64,000 nt of DNA from Siphonodentalium dalli (Eukaryota; Mollusca; Scaphopoda; Gadilida; Siphonodentaliidae): NCBI GenBank assembly GCA_032622095.1, contig CP136068.1:13313729-13377728 (forward strand). The letters run 5' to 3'. The stretch's first letter is position 1. Every line of letters starts with the position of its first letter. The notes beneath the pieces were generated by a model. It had not been told where the DNA came from and made no database searches. It saw only the letters and a program-made list of their open reading frames with translations. The position numbers and the translations under genes were made by a program. Positions 38,392-52,300 of the stretch are shown here, one piece after another.

Positions 38392-38838
38392 GGTTAGAAG
38401 GAACTAAATGTTTTCCATAGGCCACAGTGTTAACGTTTGACCACGCCCACGCTAAATTTTCTAGTTCCGAAGTGCACGATGCATGCGTTCGTAAAGACCA
38501 ACCCTTTCGGAATCTGTTCGCACATAGGAGTACCTTTCGAGCCACGCCTTTTTTTAAAACCAGCATATGTTTTCCACACTACCCCACTTTTTGCACAGAA
38601 TTTGACAGTCTGACGAAAGCCAATACACAGCCTCAATATCCCGCCATTGTTTGGACACGAACGCATTTCAGACTAGGAAACGCCCACGTTTTACATGCTA
38701 TGGGTATTATATTTCTTGAATTTGTAAAATTATTTGACATATTATACGCCAATCGCGCGCCAGAATTTTAAACTCGTATTCGAGATACCCTGTAAAAACG
38801 AAAGGGACGTAATTCTACTTATTTAGTTCCTTCTAACC
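38392..38838. mobile_element. MITE copy 5, complete
   Basis: 447 bp, sharing all variants of copy 4. It lies exactly 2202 bp downstream of copy 4, which shows that the MITE travels inside a duplicated two-unit block. Confidence 0.85.
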
Positions 38839-40616
38839 TTAAGAGATGTGCAAACATGACCCTATGTAATTCCTACTACCTCTGCGTGAAGCTGTGTCAT
38901 ATCTATGCTAAATAAAACTGATTTTACACATTTCTTTGTTCTCGTTCCCCAGCAATCATGGTTATTTTAACCCCACTGTATCTGAAGATGGTTGATCTAC
39001 TGGGGAAATTTTGGTGGAAATTTGTCCATGTCGTTGCCAATGATGGGAACGTCCCTTCCTAAATAAAAGAATTAATAGTTGGGAATTGATCAGTACTGTC
39101 TGCAGTTCAACATAAACAATTATGGGTGTCTCAGGGTCATCTCATGCCGAGATTTGCCATATTTGGGAAAATTCTTAAAATATGTGGAAATTTTGGTAAA
39201 ATTTGGTAATTAAACTAACAGAAGGTGCCTTTAATGGGCATGAAGCGCATGTATATAGCGGCATAGACAATACGTGCAAATCATGTTTCAGATGATATGC
39301 TTAGTTGACCAAAATTGTCCGGGTTTCTGAATAAATAGTTAGATTTTTACACCCCACCCCCCTTGCATCAGGAAGATAGGAATTTCCAAGTGGTCGACAA
39401 GTTGGCAGCTGCATGGTTAAAAATACTCGAGACATCAAGTTTATGCTGATGGTCAGATGTCCACAAATAGATAAAGATATCGATGTGAGGTTATTTCTCT
39501 CTTAAAGTGGCACACCAGATACAGAATAACGATAAATAAATGAAAATCTCACTAAGGTTATTAGGTGCAAATATTCCCCACTTCCTGAAAAATGGCAATA
39601 AAATCCTAATTCTGGCGTAATGTAATGTCTAACTATGTATGCTTCGCAAATCGGATCACAATTATGTCATTTTTCACCACCTTTGTCCATCATAAGCCGA
39701 AATACGAAAAATTCGATTTTTCTGCTTAAGAGATGTGCAAACATGACCCTATGTAATTCCTACTACCTCTGCGTGAAGCTGTGTCATATCTATGCTAAAT
39801 AAAACTGATTTTACACATTTCTTTGTTCTCGTTCCCCAGCAATCATGGTTATTTTAACCCCACTGTATCTGAAGATGGTTGATCTACTGGGGAAATTTTG
39901 GTGGAAATTTGTCCATGTCGTTGCCAATGATGGGAACGTCCCTTCCTAAATAAAAGAATTAATAGTTGGGAATTGATCAGTACTGTCTGCAGTTCAACAT
40001 AAAAAATTATGGGTGTCTCAGGGTCATCTCATGCCGAGATTTGCCATATTTGGGAAAATTCTTAAAATATGTGGAAATTTTGGTAAAATTTGGTAATTAA
40101 ACTAACAGAAGGTGCCTTTAATGGGCATGAAGCGCATGTATATAGCGGCATAGACAATACGTGCAAATCATGTTTCAGATGATATGCTTAGTTGACCAAA
40201 ATTGTCCGGGTTTCTGAATAAATAGTTAGATTTTTACACCCCACCCCCCTTGCATCAGGAAGATAGGAATTTCCAAGTGGTCGACAAGTTGGCAGCTGCA
40301 TGGTTAAAAATACTCGAGACATCAAGTTTATGCTGATGGTCAGATGTCCACAAATAGATAAAGATATCGATGTGAGGTTATTTCTCTCTTAAAGTGGCAC
40401 ACCAGATACAGAATAACGATAAATAAATGAAAATCTCACTAAGGTTATTAGGTGCAAATATTCCCCACTTCCTGAAAAATGGCAATAAAATCCAAATTCT
40501 GGCGTAATGTAATGTCTAACTATGTATGCTTCGCAAATCAGATCACAATTATGTCATTTTTCACCACCTTTGTCCATCATAAGCCGAAATACGAAAAATT
40601 CGATTTTTCTGCTTTA

Positions 40617-41066
40617 GGTTAGAAGGAACTAAATGTTTTCCATAGGCCACAGTGTTAACGTTTGACCACGCCCACGCTAAATTTTCTAGTTCCGAAGTGC
40701 ACGATGCATGCGTTCGTAAAGACCAACCCTTTCGGAATCTGTTCGCACATAGGAGTACCTTTCGAGCCACGCCTTTTTTTTTAAACCAGCATATGTTTTC
40801 CACACTACCCCACTTTTTGCACAGAATTTGACAGTCTGACGAAAGCCAATACACAGCCTCAATATCCCGCCATTGTTTGGACACGAACGCATTTCAGACT
40901 AGGAAACGCCCACGTTTTTACATGCTATGGGTATTATATTTCTTGAATTTGTAAAATTATTTGACATATTATACGCCAATCGCGCGCCAGAATTTTTTAA
41001 ACTCGTATTCGAGATACCCTGTAAAAACGAAAGGGACGTAATTCTACTTATTAGTTCCTTCTAACC
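40617..41066. mobile_element. MITE copy 6, complete with a degraded right end
   Basis: 450 bp, same site. The right terminal repeat has lost one T (TTATTAGTTCC), and the first base of the right TTA copy has become G (CTAACCGTAAG). The long T run is CCTTTTTTTTTAAACC. The CCGTAAG variant recurs in copies 9 and 10. Confidence 0.8.
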
Positions 41067-41962
41067 GTAAGAGATGTGCAAACATGACCCTATGTAATTC
41101 CTACTACCTCTGCGTGAAGCTGTGTCATATCTATGCTAAATAAAAACTGATTTTACACATTTCTTTGTTCTCGTTCCCCAGCAATCATGGTTATTTTAAC
41201 CCCACTGTATCTGAAGATGGTTGATCTACTGGGGAAATTTTGGTGGAAATTTGTCCATGTCGTTGCCAATGATGGGAACGTCCCTTCCTAAATAAAAGAA
41301 TTAATAGTTGGGAATTGATCAGTACTGTCTGCAGTTCAACATAAAAAATTATGGGTGTCTCAGGGTCATCTCATGCCGAGATTTGCCATATTTGGGAAAA
41401 TTCTTAAAATATGTGGAAATTTTGGTAAAATTTGGTAATTAAACTAACAGAAGGTGCCTTTAATGGGCATGAAGCGCATGTATATAGCGGCATAGACAAT
41501 ACGTGCAAATCATGTTTCAGATGATATGCTTAGTTGACCAAAATTGTCCGGGTTTCTGAATAAATAGTTAGATTTTTACACCCCACCCCCCCCCCTTGCA
41601 TCAGGAAGATAGGAATTTCCAAGTGGTCGACAAGTTGGCAGCTGCATGGTTAAAAATACTCGAGACATCAAGTTTATGCTGATGGTCAGATGTCCACAAA
41701 TAGATAAAGATATCGATGTGAGGTTATTTCTCTCTTAAAGTGGCACACCAGATACAGAATAACGATAAATAAATGAAAATCTCACTAAGGTTATTAGGTG
41801 CAAATATTCCCCACTTCCTGAAAAATGGCAATAAAATCCTAATTCTGGCGTAATGTAATGTCTAACTATGTATGCTTCGCAAATCAGATCACAATTATGT
41901 CATTTTTCACCACCTTTGTCCATCATAAGCCGAAATACGAAAAATTCGATTTTTCTGCTTTA

Positions 41963-42412
41963 GGTTAGAAGGAACTAAATGTTTTCCATAGGCCACAGTG
42001 TTAACGTTTGACCACGCCCACGCTAAATTTTCTAGTTCCGAAGTGCACGATGCATGCGTTCGTAAAGACCAACCCTTTCGGAATCTGTTCGCACATAGGA
42101 GTACCTTTCGAGCCACGCCTTTTTTTTAAACCAGCATATGTTTTCCACACTACCCCACTTTTTGCACAGAATTTGACAGTCTGACGAAAGCCAATACACA
42201 GCCTCAATATCCCGCCATTGTTTGGACACGAACGCATTTCAGACTAGGAAACGCCCACGTTTTTACATGCTATGGGTATTATATTTCTTGAATTTGTAAA
42301 ATTATTTGACATATTATACGCCAATCGCGCGCCAGAATTTTTTAAACTCGTATTCGAGATACCCTGTAAAAACGAAAGGGACGTAATTCTACTTATTTAG
42401 TTCCTTCTAACC
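41963..42412. mobile_element. MITE copy 7, complete
   Basis: 450 bp, same site and TTA duplication, CTAG variant, and a CCTTTTTTTTAAACC run. Confidence 0.85.
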
Positions 42413-44190
42413 TTAAGAGATGTGCAAACATGACCCTATGTAATTCCTACTACCTCTGCGTGAAGCTGTGTCATATCTATGCTAAATAAAACTGATTTTA
42501 CACATTTCTTTGTTCTCGTTCCCCAGCAATCATGGTTATTTTAACCCCACTGTATCTGAAGATGGTTGATCTACTGGGGAAATTTTGGTGGAAATTTGTC
42601 CATGTCGTTGCCAATGATGGGAACGTCCCTTCCTAAATAAAAGAATTAATAGTTGGGAATTGATCAGTACTGTCTGCAGTTCAACATAAAAAATTATGGG
42701 TGTCTCAGGGTCATCTCATGCCGAGATTTGCCATATTTGGGAAAATTCTTAAAATATGTGGAAATTTTGGTAAAATTTGGTAATTAAACTAACAGAAGGT
42801 GCCTTTAATGGGCATGAAGCGCATGTATATAGCGGCATAGACAATACGTGCAAATCATGTTTCAGATGATATGCTTAGTTGACCAAAATTGTCCGGGTTT
42901 CTGAATAAATAGTTAGATTTTTACACCCCACCCCCCTTGCATCAGGAAGATAGGAATTTCCAAGTGATCGACAAGTTGGCAGCTGCATGGTTAAAAATAC
43001 TCGAGACATCAAGTTTATGCTGATGGTCAGATGTCCACAAATAGATAAAGATATCGATGTGAGGTTATTTCTCTCTTAAAGTGGCACACCAGATACAGAA
43101 TAACGATAAATAAATGAAAATCTCACTAAGGTTATTAGGTGCAAATATTCCCCACTTCCTGAAAAATGGCAATAAAATCCAAATTCTGGCGTAATGTAAT
43201 GTCTAACTATGTATGCTTCGCAAATCAGATCACAATTATGTCATTTTTCACCACCTTTGTCCATCATAAGCCGAAATACGAAAAATTCGATTTTTCTGCT
43301 TAAGAGATGTGCAAACACGACCCTATGTAATTCCTACTACATCTGCGTGAAGCTGTGTCATATCTATGCTAAATAAAACTGATTTTACACATTTCTTTGT
43401 TCTCGTTCCCCAGAAATCATGGTTATTTTAACCCCACTGTATCTGAAGATGGTTGATCTACTGGGGAAATTTTGGTGGAAATTTGTCCATGTCGTTGCCA
43501 ATGATGGGAACGTCCCTTCCTAAATAAAAGAATTAATAGTTGGGAATTGATCAGTACTGTCTGCAGTTCAACATAAACAATTATGGGTGTCTCAGGGTCA
43601 TCTCATGCCGAGATTTGCCATATTTGGGAAAATTCTTAAAATATGTGGAAATTTTGGTAAAATTTGGTAATTAAACTAACAGAAGGTGCCTTTAATGGGC
43701 ATGAAGCGCATGTATATAGCGGCATAGACAATACGTGCAAATCATGTTTCAGATGATATGCTTAGTTGACCAAAATTGTCCGGGTTTCTGAATAAATAGT
43801 TAGATTTTTACACCCCACCCCCCTTGCATCAGGAAGATAGGAATTTCCAAGTGGTCGACAAGTTGGCAGCTGCATGGTTAAAAATACTCGAGACATCAAG
43901 TTTATGCTGATGGTCAGATGTCCACAAATAGATAAAGATATCGATGTGAGGTTATTTCTCTCTTAAAGTGGCACACCAGATACAGAATAACGATAAATAA
44001 ATGAAAATCTCACTAAGGTTATTAGGTGCAAATATTCCCCACTTCCTGGAAAATGGCAATAAAATCCTAATTCTGGCGTAATGTAATGTCTAACTATGTA
44101 TGCTTCGCAAATCAGATCACAATTATGTCATTTTTCACCACCTTTGTCCATCATAAGCCGAAATACGAAAAATTCGATTTTTCTGCTTTA

Positions 44191-44640
44191 GGTTAGAAGG
44201 AACTAAATGTTTTCCATAGGCCACAGTGTTAACGTTTGACCACGCCCACGCTAAATTTTCGAGTTCCGAAGTGCACGATGCATGCGTTCGTAAAGACCAA
44301 CCCTTTCGGAATCTGTTCGCACATAGGAGTACCTTTCGAGCCACGCCTTTTTTAAAAACCAGCATATGTTTTCCACACTACCCCACTTTTTGCACAGAAT
44401 TTGACAGTCTGACGAAAGCCAATACACAGCCTCAATATCCCGCCATTGTTTGGACACGAACGCATTTCAGACTAGGAAACGCCCACGTTTTTACATGCTA
44501 TGGGTATTATATTTCTTGAATTTGTAAAATTATTTGACATATTATACGCCAATCGCGCGCCAGAATTTTTTAAACTCGTATTCGAGATACCCTGTAAAAA
44601 CGAAAGGGACGTAATTCTACTTATTTAGTTCCTTCTAACC
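44191..44640. mobile_element. MITE copy 8, complete
   Basis: 450 bp, same site, and CGAG variant like copies 1-3. It lies among CTAG copies, consistent with exchange between distant units. Confidence 0.85.
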
Positions 44641-45531
44641 TTAAGAGATGTGCAAACATGACCCTATGTAATTCCTACTACCTCTGCGTGAAGCTGTGTC
44701 ATATCTATGCTAAATAAAACTGATTTTACACATTTCTTTGTTCTCGTTCCCCAGCAATCATGGTTATTTTAACCCCACTCTATCTGAAGATGGTTGATCT
44801 ACTGGGGAAATTTTGGTGGAAATTTGTCCATGTCGTTGCCAATGATGGGAACGTCCCTTCCTAAATAAAAGAATTAATAGTTGGGAATTGATCAGTACTG
44901 TCTGCAGTTCAACATAAAAAATTATGGGTGTCTCAGGGTCATCTCATGCCGAGATTTGCCATATTTGGGAAAATTCTTAAAATATGTGGAAATTTTGGTA
45001 AAATTTGGTAATTAAACTAACAGAAGGTGCCTTTAATGGGCATGAAGCGCATGTATATAGCGGCATAGACAATACGTGCAAATCATGTTTCAGATGATAT
45101 GCTTAGTTGACCAAAATTGTCCGGGTTTCTGAATAAATAGTTAGATTTTTACACCCCACCCCCCTTGCATCAGGAAGATAGGAATTTCCAAGTGGTCGAC
45201 AAGTTGGCAGCTGCATGGTTAAAAATACTCGAGACATCAAGTTTATGCTGATGGTCAGATGTCCACAAATAGATAAAGATATCGATGTGAGGTTATTTCT
45301 CTCTTAAAGTGGCACACCAGATACAGAATAACGATAAATAAATGAAAATCTCACTAAGGTTATTAGGTGCAAATATTCCCCACTTCCTGAAAAATGGCAA
45401 TAAAATCCAAATTCTGGCGTAATGTAATGTCTAACTATGTATGCTTCGCAAATCAGATCACAATTATGTCATTTTTCACCACCTTTGTCCATCATAAGCC
45501 GAAATACGAAAAATTCGATTTTTCTGCTTTA

Positions 45532-45981
45532 GGTTAGAAGGAACTAAATGTTTTCCATAGGCCACAGTGTTAACGTTTGACCACGCCCACGCTAAATTTT
45601 CTAGTTCCGAAGTGCACGATGCATGCGTTCGTAAAGACCAACCCTTTCGGAATATGTTCGCACATAGGAGTACCTTTCGAGCCACGCCTTTTTTTTAAAC
45701 CAGCATATGTTTTCCACACTACCCCACTTTTTGCACAGAATTTGACAGTCTGACGAAAGCCAATACACAGCCTCAATATCCCGCCATTGTTTGGACACGA
45801 ACGCATTTCAGACTAGGAAACGCCCACGTTTTTACATGCTATGGGTATTATATTTCTTGAATTTGTAAAATTATTTGACATATTATACGCCAATCGCGCG
45901 CCAGAATTTTTTAAACTCGTATTCGAGATACCCTGTAAAAACGAAAGGGACGTAATTCTACTTATTTAGTTCCTTCTAACC
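45532..45981. mobile_element. MITE copy 9, complete
   Basis: 450 bp, same site, CTAG variant, a private GGAATATGTTCG change, and a right flank CCGTAAG with the TTA copy mutated to GTA. Confidence 0.85.
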
Positions 45982-46879
45982 GTAAGAGATGTGCAAACAT
46001 GACCCTATGTAATTCCTACTACCTCTGCGTGAAGCTGTGTCATATCTATGCTAAATAAAACTGATTTTACACATTTCTTTGTTCTCGTTCCCCAGCAATC
46101 ATGGTTATTTTAACCCCACTGTATCTGAAGATGGTTGATCTACTGGGGAAATTTTGGTGGAAATTTGTCCATGTCGTTGCCAATGATGGGAACGTCCCTT
46201 CCTAAATAAAAGAATTAATAGTTGGGAATTGATCAGTACTGTCTGCAGTTCAACATAAAAAATTATGGGTGTCTCAAGGGTCATCTCATGCCGAGATTTG
46301 CCATATTTGGGAAAATTCTTAAAATATGTGGAAATTTTGGTAAAATTTGGTAATTAAACTAACAGAAGGTGCCTTTAATGGGCATGAAGCGCATGTATAT
46401 AGCGGCATAGACAATACGTGCAAATCATGTTTCAGATGATATGCTTAGTTGACCAAAATTGTCCGGGTTTCTGAATAAATAGTTAGATTTTTACACCCCA
46501 CTCCCCCCCCCCTTGCATCAGGAAGATAGGAATTTCCAAGTGGTCGACAAGTTGGCAGCTGCATGGTTAAAAATACTCGAGACATCAAGTTTATGCTGAT
46601 GGTCAGATGTCCACAAATAGATAAAGATATCGATGTGAGGTTATTTCTCTCTTAAAGTGGCACACCAGATACAGAATAACGATAAATAAATGAAAATCTC
46701 ACTAAGGTTATTAGGTGCAAATATTCCCCACTTCCTGAAAAATGGCAATAAAATACTAATTCTGGCGTAATGTAATGTCTAACTATGTATGCTTCGCAAA
46801 TCAGATCACAATTATGTCATTTTTCACCACCTTTGTCCATCATAAGCCGAAATACGAAAAATTCGATTTTTCTGCTTTA

Positions 46880-47329
46880 GGTTAGAAGGAACTAAATGTT
46901 TTCCATAGGCCACAGTGTTAACGTTTGACCACGCCCACGCTAAATTTTCTAGTTCCGAAGTGCACGATGCATGCGTTCGTAAAGACCAACCCTTTCGGAA
47001 TCTGTTCGCACATAGGAGTACCTTTCGAGCCACGCCTTTTTTAAAAACCAGCATATGTTTTCCACACTACCCCACTTTTTGCACAGAATTTGACAGTCTG
47101 ACGAAAGCCAATACACAGCCTCAATATCCCGCCATTGTTTGGACACGAACGCATTTCAGACTAGGAAACGCCCACGTTTTTACATGCTATGGGTATTATA
47201 TTTCTTGAATTTGTAAAATTATTTGACATATTATACGCCAATCGCGCGCCAGAATTTTTTAAACTCGTATTCGAGATACCCTGTAAAAACGAAAGGGACG
47301 TAATTCTACTTATTTAGTTCCTTCTAACC
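46880..47329. mobile_element. MITE copy 10, complete
   Basis: 450 bp, same site, CTAG variant, right flank CCGTAAG as in copies 6 and 9. Confidence 0.85.
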
Positions 47330-48231
47330 GTAAGAGATGTGCAAACATGACCCTATGTAATTCCTACTACCTCTGCGTGAAGCTGTGTCATATCTATGCT
47401 AAATAAAACTGATTTTACACATTTCTTTGTTCTCGTTCCCCAGCAATCATGGTTATTTTAACCCCACTGTATCTGAAGATGGTTGATCTACTGGGGAAAT
47501 TTTGGTGGAAATTTGTCCATGTCGTTGCCAATGATGGGAACGTCCCTTCCTAAATAAAAGAATTAATAGTTGGGAATTGATCAGTACTGTCTGCAGTTCA
47601 ACATAAAAAATTATGGGTGTCTCAGGGTCATCTCATGCCGAGATTTGCCATATTTGGGAAAATTCTTAAAATATGTGGAAATTTTGGTAAAATTTGGTAA
47701 TTAAACTAACAGAAGGTGCCTTTAATGGGCATGAAGCGCATGTATATAGCGGCATAGACAATACGTGCAAATCATGTTTCAGATGATATGCTTAGTTGAC
47801 CAAAATTGTCCGGGTTTCTGAATAAATAGTTAGATTTTTACACCCCACCCCCCCCCCCCCCCTTGCATCAGGAAGATAGGAATTTCCAAGTGGTCGACAA
47901 GTTGGCAGCTGCATGGTTAAAAATACTCGAGACATCAAGTTTATGCTGATGGTCAGATGTCCACAAATAGATAAAGATATCGATGTGAGGTTATTTCTCT
48001 CTTAAAGTGGCACACCAGATACAGAATAACGATAAATAAATGAAAATCTCACTAAGGTTATTAGGTGCAAATATTCCCCCACTTCCTGAAAAAATGGCAA
48101 TAAAATACTAATTCTGGCGTAATGTAATGTCTAACTATGTATGCTTCGCAAATCAGATCACAATTATGTCATTTTTCACCACCTTTGTCCATCATAAGCC
48201 GAAATACGAAAAATTCGATTTTTCTGCTTTA

Positions 48232-48681
48232 GGTTAGAAGGAACTAAATGTTTTCCATAGGCCACAGTGTTAACGTTTGACCACGCCCACGCTAAATTTT
48301 CTAGTTCCGAAGTGCACGATGCATGCGTTCGTAAAGACCAACCCTTTCGGAATCTGTTCGCACATAGGAGTACCTTTCGAGCCACGCCTTTTTTAAAAAC
48401 CAGCATATGTTTTCCACACTACCCCACTTTTTGCACAGAATTTGACAGTCTGACGAAAGCCAATACACAGCCTCAATATCCCGCCATTGTTTGGACACGA
48501 ACGCATTTCAGACTAGGAAACGCCCACGTTTTTACATGCTATGGGTATTATATTTCTTGAATTTGTAAAATTATTTGACATATTATACGCCAATCGCGCG
48601 CCAGAATTTTTTAAACTCGTATTCGAGATACCCTGTAAAAACGAAAGGGACGTAATTCTACTTATTTAGTTCCTTCTAACC
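48232..48681. mobile_element. MITE copy 11, complete
   Basis: 450 bp, same site, CTAG variant, intact CCTTAAG right flank. It is the last copy before the sequencing gap. Confidence 0.85.
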
Positions 48682-49209
48682 TTAAGAGATGTGCAAACAT
48701 GACCCTATGTAATTCCTACTACCTCTGCGTGAAGCTGTGTCATATCTATGCTAAATAAAACTGATTTTACACATTTCTTTGTTCTCGTTCCCCAGCAATC
48801 ATGGTTATTTTAACCCCACTCTATCTGAAGATGGTTGATCTACTGGGGAAATTTTGGTGGAAATTTGTCCATGTCGTTGCCAATGATGGGAACGTCCCTT
48901 CCTAAATAAAAGAATTAATAGTTGGGAATTGATCAGTACTGTCTGCAGTTCAACATAAAAAATTATGGGTGTCTCAGGGTCATCTCATGCCGAGATTTGC
49001 CATATTTGGGAAAATTCTTAAAATATGTGGAAATTTTGGTAAAATTTGGTAATTAAACTAACAGAAGGTGCCTTTAATGGGCATGAAGCGCATGTATATA
49101 GCGGCATAGACAATACGTGCAAATCATGTTTCAGATGATATGCTTAGTTGACCAAAATTGTCCGGGTTTCTGAATAAATAGTTAGATTTTTACACCCCAC
49201 CCCCCTTGC

Positions 49210-49309
49210 NNNNNNNNNNNNNNNNNNNNNNNNNNNNNNNNNNNNNNNNNNNNNNNNNNNNNNNNNNNNNNNNNNNNNNNNNNNNNNNNNNNNNNNNNNN
49301 NNNNNNNNN
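49210..49309. other. Assembly gap of exactly 100 N
   Basis: A round-number run of N marks an unsized gap. It begins just after the poly-C tract of satellite unit 48, a hard-to-sequence point, and ends inside the second satellite. The true junction between the two arrays, and their full lengths, are hidden here. Confidence 0.98.
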
Positions 49310-52300
49310 CTCGCGTATGACCGGCGGATAATATGAACCTACACCGCGTATGACCGGCGGATAATATGTTCATATCAGAACCTACCCCACATATGATCAG
49401 AGGATAATATGAGAACTTCCCTCGCATATGACCGGCAGATAATATGAACCTCCACCGCGTATGACTGGCGGATAATATGTTCATATGAGAACTTCCACCG
49501 TGTATGACCGGTGGATAATATGAACCTCCACTGCGTATGACCGGTGGATAATATGTTCATATGAGAACCTCCACCGTGTATGACCGGCAGATAATATGAA
49601 CCTCCACCGCGTATGACTGGCGGATAATATGTTCATATGAGAACTTCCACCGTGTATGACCGGTGGATAATATGAACCTCCACTGCGTATGACCGGTGGA
49701 TAATATGTTCATATGAGAATCTCCACCGTGTATGACCGGCAGATAATATAAACCTCCACCGCGTATGACTGGCGGATAATATGTTCATATGAGAACCTCC
49801 ACCGTGTATGACCGGCAGATAATATGAACCTCCACCGCGTATTACTGGCGGATTATATGTTCATATGAGAACTTCCACCATGTATGACCGGTGGATAGTA
49901 TGAACCTCCACTGCGTATGACCGGCGAATAATATGTTCATATCAGAACCTCCCCCACGTATGACCGGATGATAATATGAGAACCAACCTCGCGTATGACT
50001 GGCGGATAATATGAACCTCCACCGCGTATGACCGGCAGATAATATGTTCATATGAGAACCTCCCCTATGTTTGACCGGAGCATAATATGAGAACTTCCCT
50101 CGCGTATGACCGGCATATAATATGTTCATATCAGAACCTCCCCCGCGTATGACTGGAGGATAATATGAAAACTTCCCTCGCGTATGACCGGCGGATAATA
50201 TGAACCTCCACCGCGTATGACCGGCAGATAATATGTTCATATGAGAACGTCCCCTACGTATGACCGGAGAATAATATGAGAACCTCCCTCGCGTATGACC
50301 AGTGGATAATATGAGAACCTCCCTCGCGTATGACCGGCGGATAATATGTTCATATGAGAACCTCCACTGCGTATGACCGGCGGATAATATGTTCATATGA
50401 GAACCTCCCCTACATATGACCGGTGGATAATATGAACCTCCACCGTGTATGACCGGCCGATAATATGTTCATATCAGAACCTCCCCCACATATGACCGAA
50501 GGATAATATGAGAACTTCCCTTGCGTATGACCGGCGGATAATTTGAACCTCCACCGCGTATGACCGGTGGATAATATGTTCATATGAGAACCTCCACCGT
50601 GTATGACCGGTGGATAATATGAACCTCCACCGCGTATGACCGGCGAATAATATGTTCATATCAGAACCTCCACCGTGTATGACCGGTGGATAATATGAAC
50701 CTCCATCGCGTATGACCAGCGAATAATATGTTCATATCAGAACCTCCCCCACGTATGACCGGAGGATAATATGAGAAGCTCCCTCGCGTATGACCGGCGG
50801 ATAATATGAACCTCCACTGCGTATGACCGGCAGATAATATGTTCATATGAGAACCTCCCCTATGTATGACCGGATGATAATATGAGAACCTCCCTCACGT
50901 ATAACCGGTGGATAATATGAGAACCTCCCTCGCGTATGACCGGCAGTTAATATGTTCATATGAGAACCTCCCCATCGTATGACCGGAGGATAATATGAGA
51001 ACCTCCCTCGCGTATGACCGGTGGATAATATGAACCTCCACCGCATATGACCGGCAGATAATATGTTCATATCAGAACCTCCCCCGCGTATGACTGGAGG
51101 ATAATAAGAAAACTTCCCTCGCGTATGACCGGCGGATAATATGAACCTCCACCGCGTATGACCGGCGGATAATATGTTCATATGAGAACCTCCCCAACGT
51201 ATGACCGGAGGATAATATGAGAACCTCCCTCGCGCATGACCGGCGGATAATATGAACCTCCACCGCGTATGACCGGCGGATAATATGTTCATATCAGAAC
51301 CTCCCCCACATATGATCGGAGGATAATATGAGAACTTCCCTTGCGTATGACAGGCGGATAATATGAACCTCCACCGCGTAAGACCGGTGGATAATATTTT
51401 CATATGAGAACCTCCACCGTGTATGACCGGTGGATAATATGAACCTCCACCGCGTATGACCGGCCAATAATATGTTCATATCAGAACCTCCCCCATGTAT
51501 GACCGGAGGATAATATGAGAACCTCCCTCGCATATGACCGGTGGATAACATGAACCTCCACCGCGTATGACCAGCGAATAATATGTTCATATCAGAACCT
51601 CCCCCACGTATGACCGGAGGATAATATGAGAACCTCCCTCGCGTATGACCGGCGGATAATATGAACCTCCACTGCGTATGACCGGCAGATAATATGTTCA
51701 TATGAGAACCTCCCCTATGTATGACCGGATGATAATATGAGAACCTCCCTCACGTATAACCGGTGGATAATATGAGAACCTCCCTCACGTATGACCGGCA
51801 GTTAATATGTTCATATGAGAACCTACCCATCGTATGACCGGAGGATAATATGAGAACCTCCCTCGCGTATGACCGGTGGATAATATGAACCTCCACCGCA
51901 TATGACCGGCAGATAATATGTTCATATCAGAACCTCCCCGCGTATGACTGGAGGATAATAAGAAAACTTCCCTCGCGTATGACCGGCGGATAATATGAAC
52001 CTCCACCGCGTATGACCGGCGGATAATATGTTCATATGAGAACCTCCCCAACGTATGACCGGAGGATAATATGAGAACCTCCCTCGCGTATGACCGGTGG
52101 ATAATATGAGAACCTCCCTCGCGCATGACCGGCGAATAATATGAACCTCCACCGCGTATGACCGGCGGATAATATGTTCATATGAGAACCTCCACCGTGT
52201 ATGACCGGTGGATAATATGAACCTCCACCGCGTATGACCGGCGAATAATATGTTCATATCAGAACCTCCCCCATGTATGACCGGAGGATAATATGAGAAC

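Larger units (their letters stand above)
2131..49209. repeat. 47 kb satellite array, 48 units of ~887 bp, 11 of them with a MITE
   Basis: Near-identical head-to-tail units without a MITE measure 864-895 bp. Units start (TAAGAG or TTAGAG boundary) at 2131, 3026, 3901, 4789, 5656, 6541, 7405, 8283, 9161, 10048, 10937, 11825, 12713, 13602, 14485, 15372, 16260, 17144, 18012, 18900, 19784, 20667, 21554, 22442, 23326, 24215, 25099, 25990, 26875, 28218, 29559, 30900, 31787, 32662, 33549, 34436, 35300, 36638, 37502, 38840, 39727, 41068, 42414, 43301, 44642, 45983, 47331 and 48683 (last, cut by the gap). Units differ by a 12 bp deletion after CTGGGGAAATTT, an 11 bp deletion near GGTAATTAAAC, a 5 bp deletion in the terminal palindrome, C-tract length and scattered SNPs. 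Short ORFs differ between units and are broken by indels, so I see no conserved gene. No RNA gene was recognised in the unit. Confidence 0.95.

Noticed and set aside
27709-48560. Repeated 65-114 codon ORFs inside the MITE and its flanks
   Set aside because: They overlap each other on both strands in up to three frames, change with T-run length, and cross the satellite/MITE boundary. They are by-products of identical copies.
2131-49209. CRISPR or rDNA array
   Set aside because: Units are ~887 bp with no short direct repeats and variable spacers, and contain no recognisable rRNA, 5S or tRNA sequence. It is a satellite.
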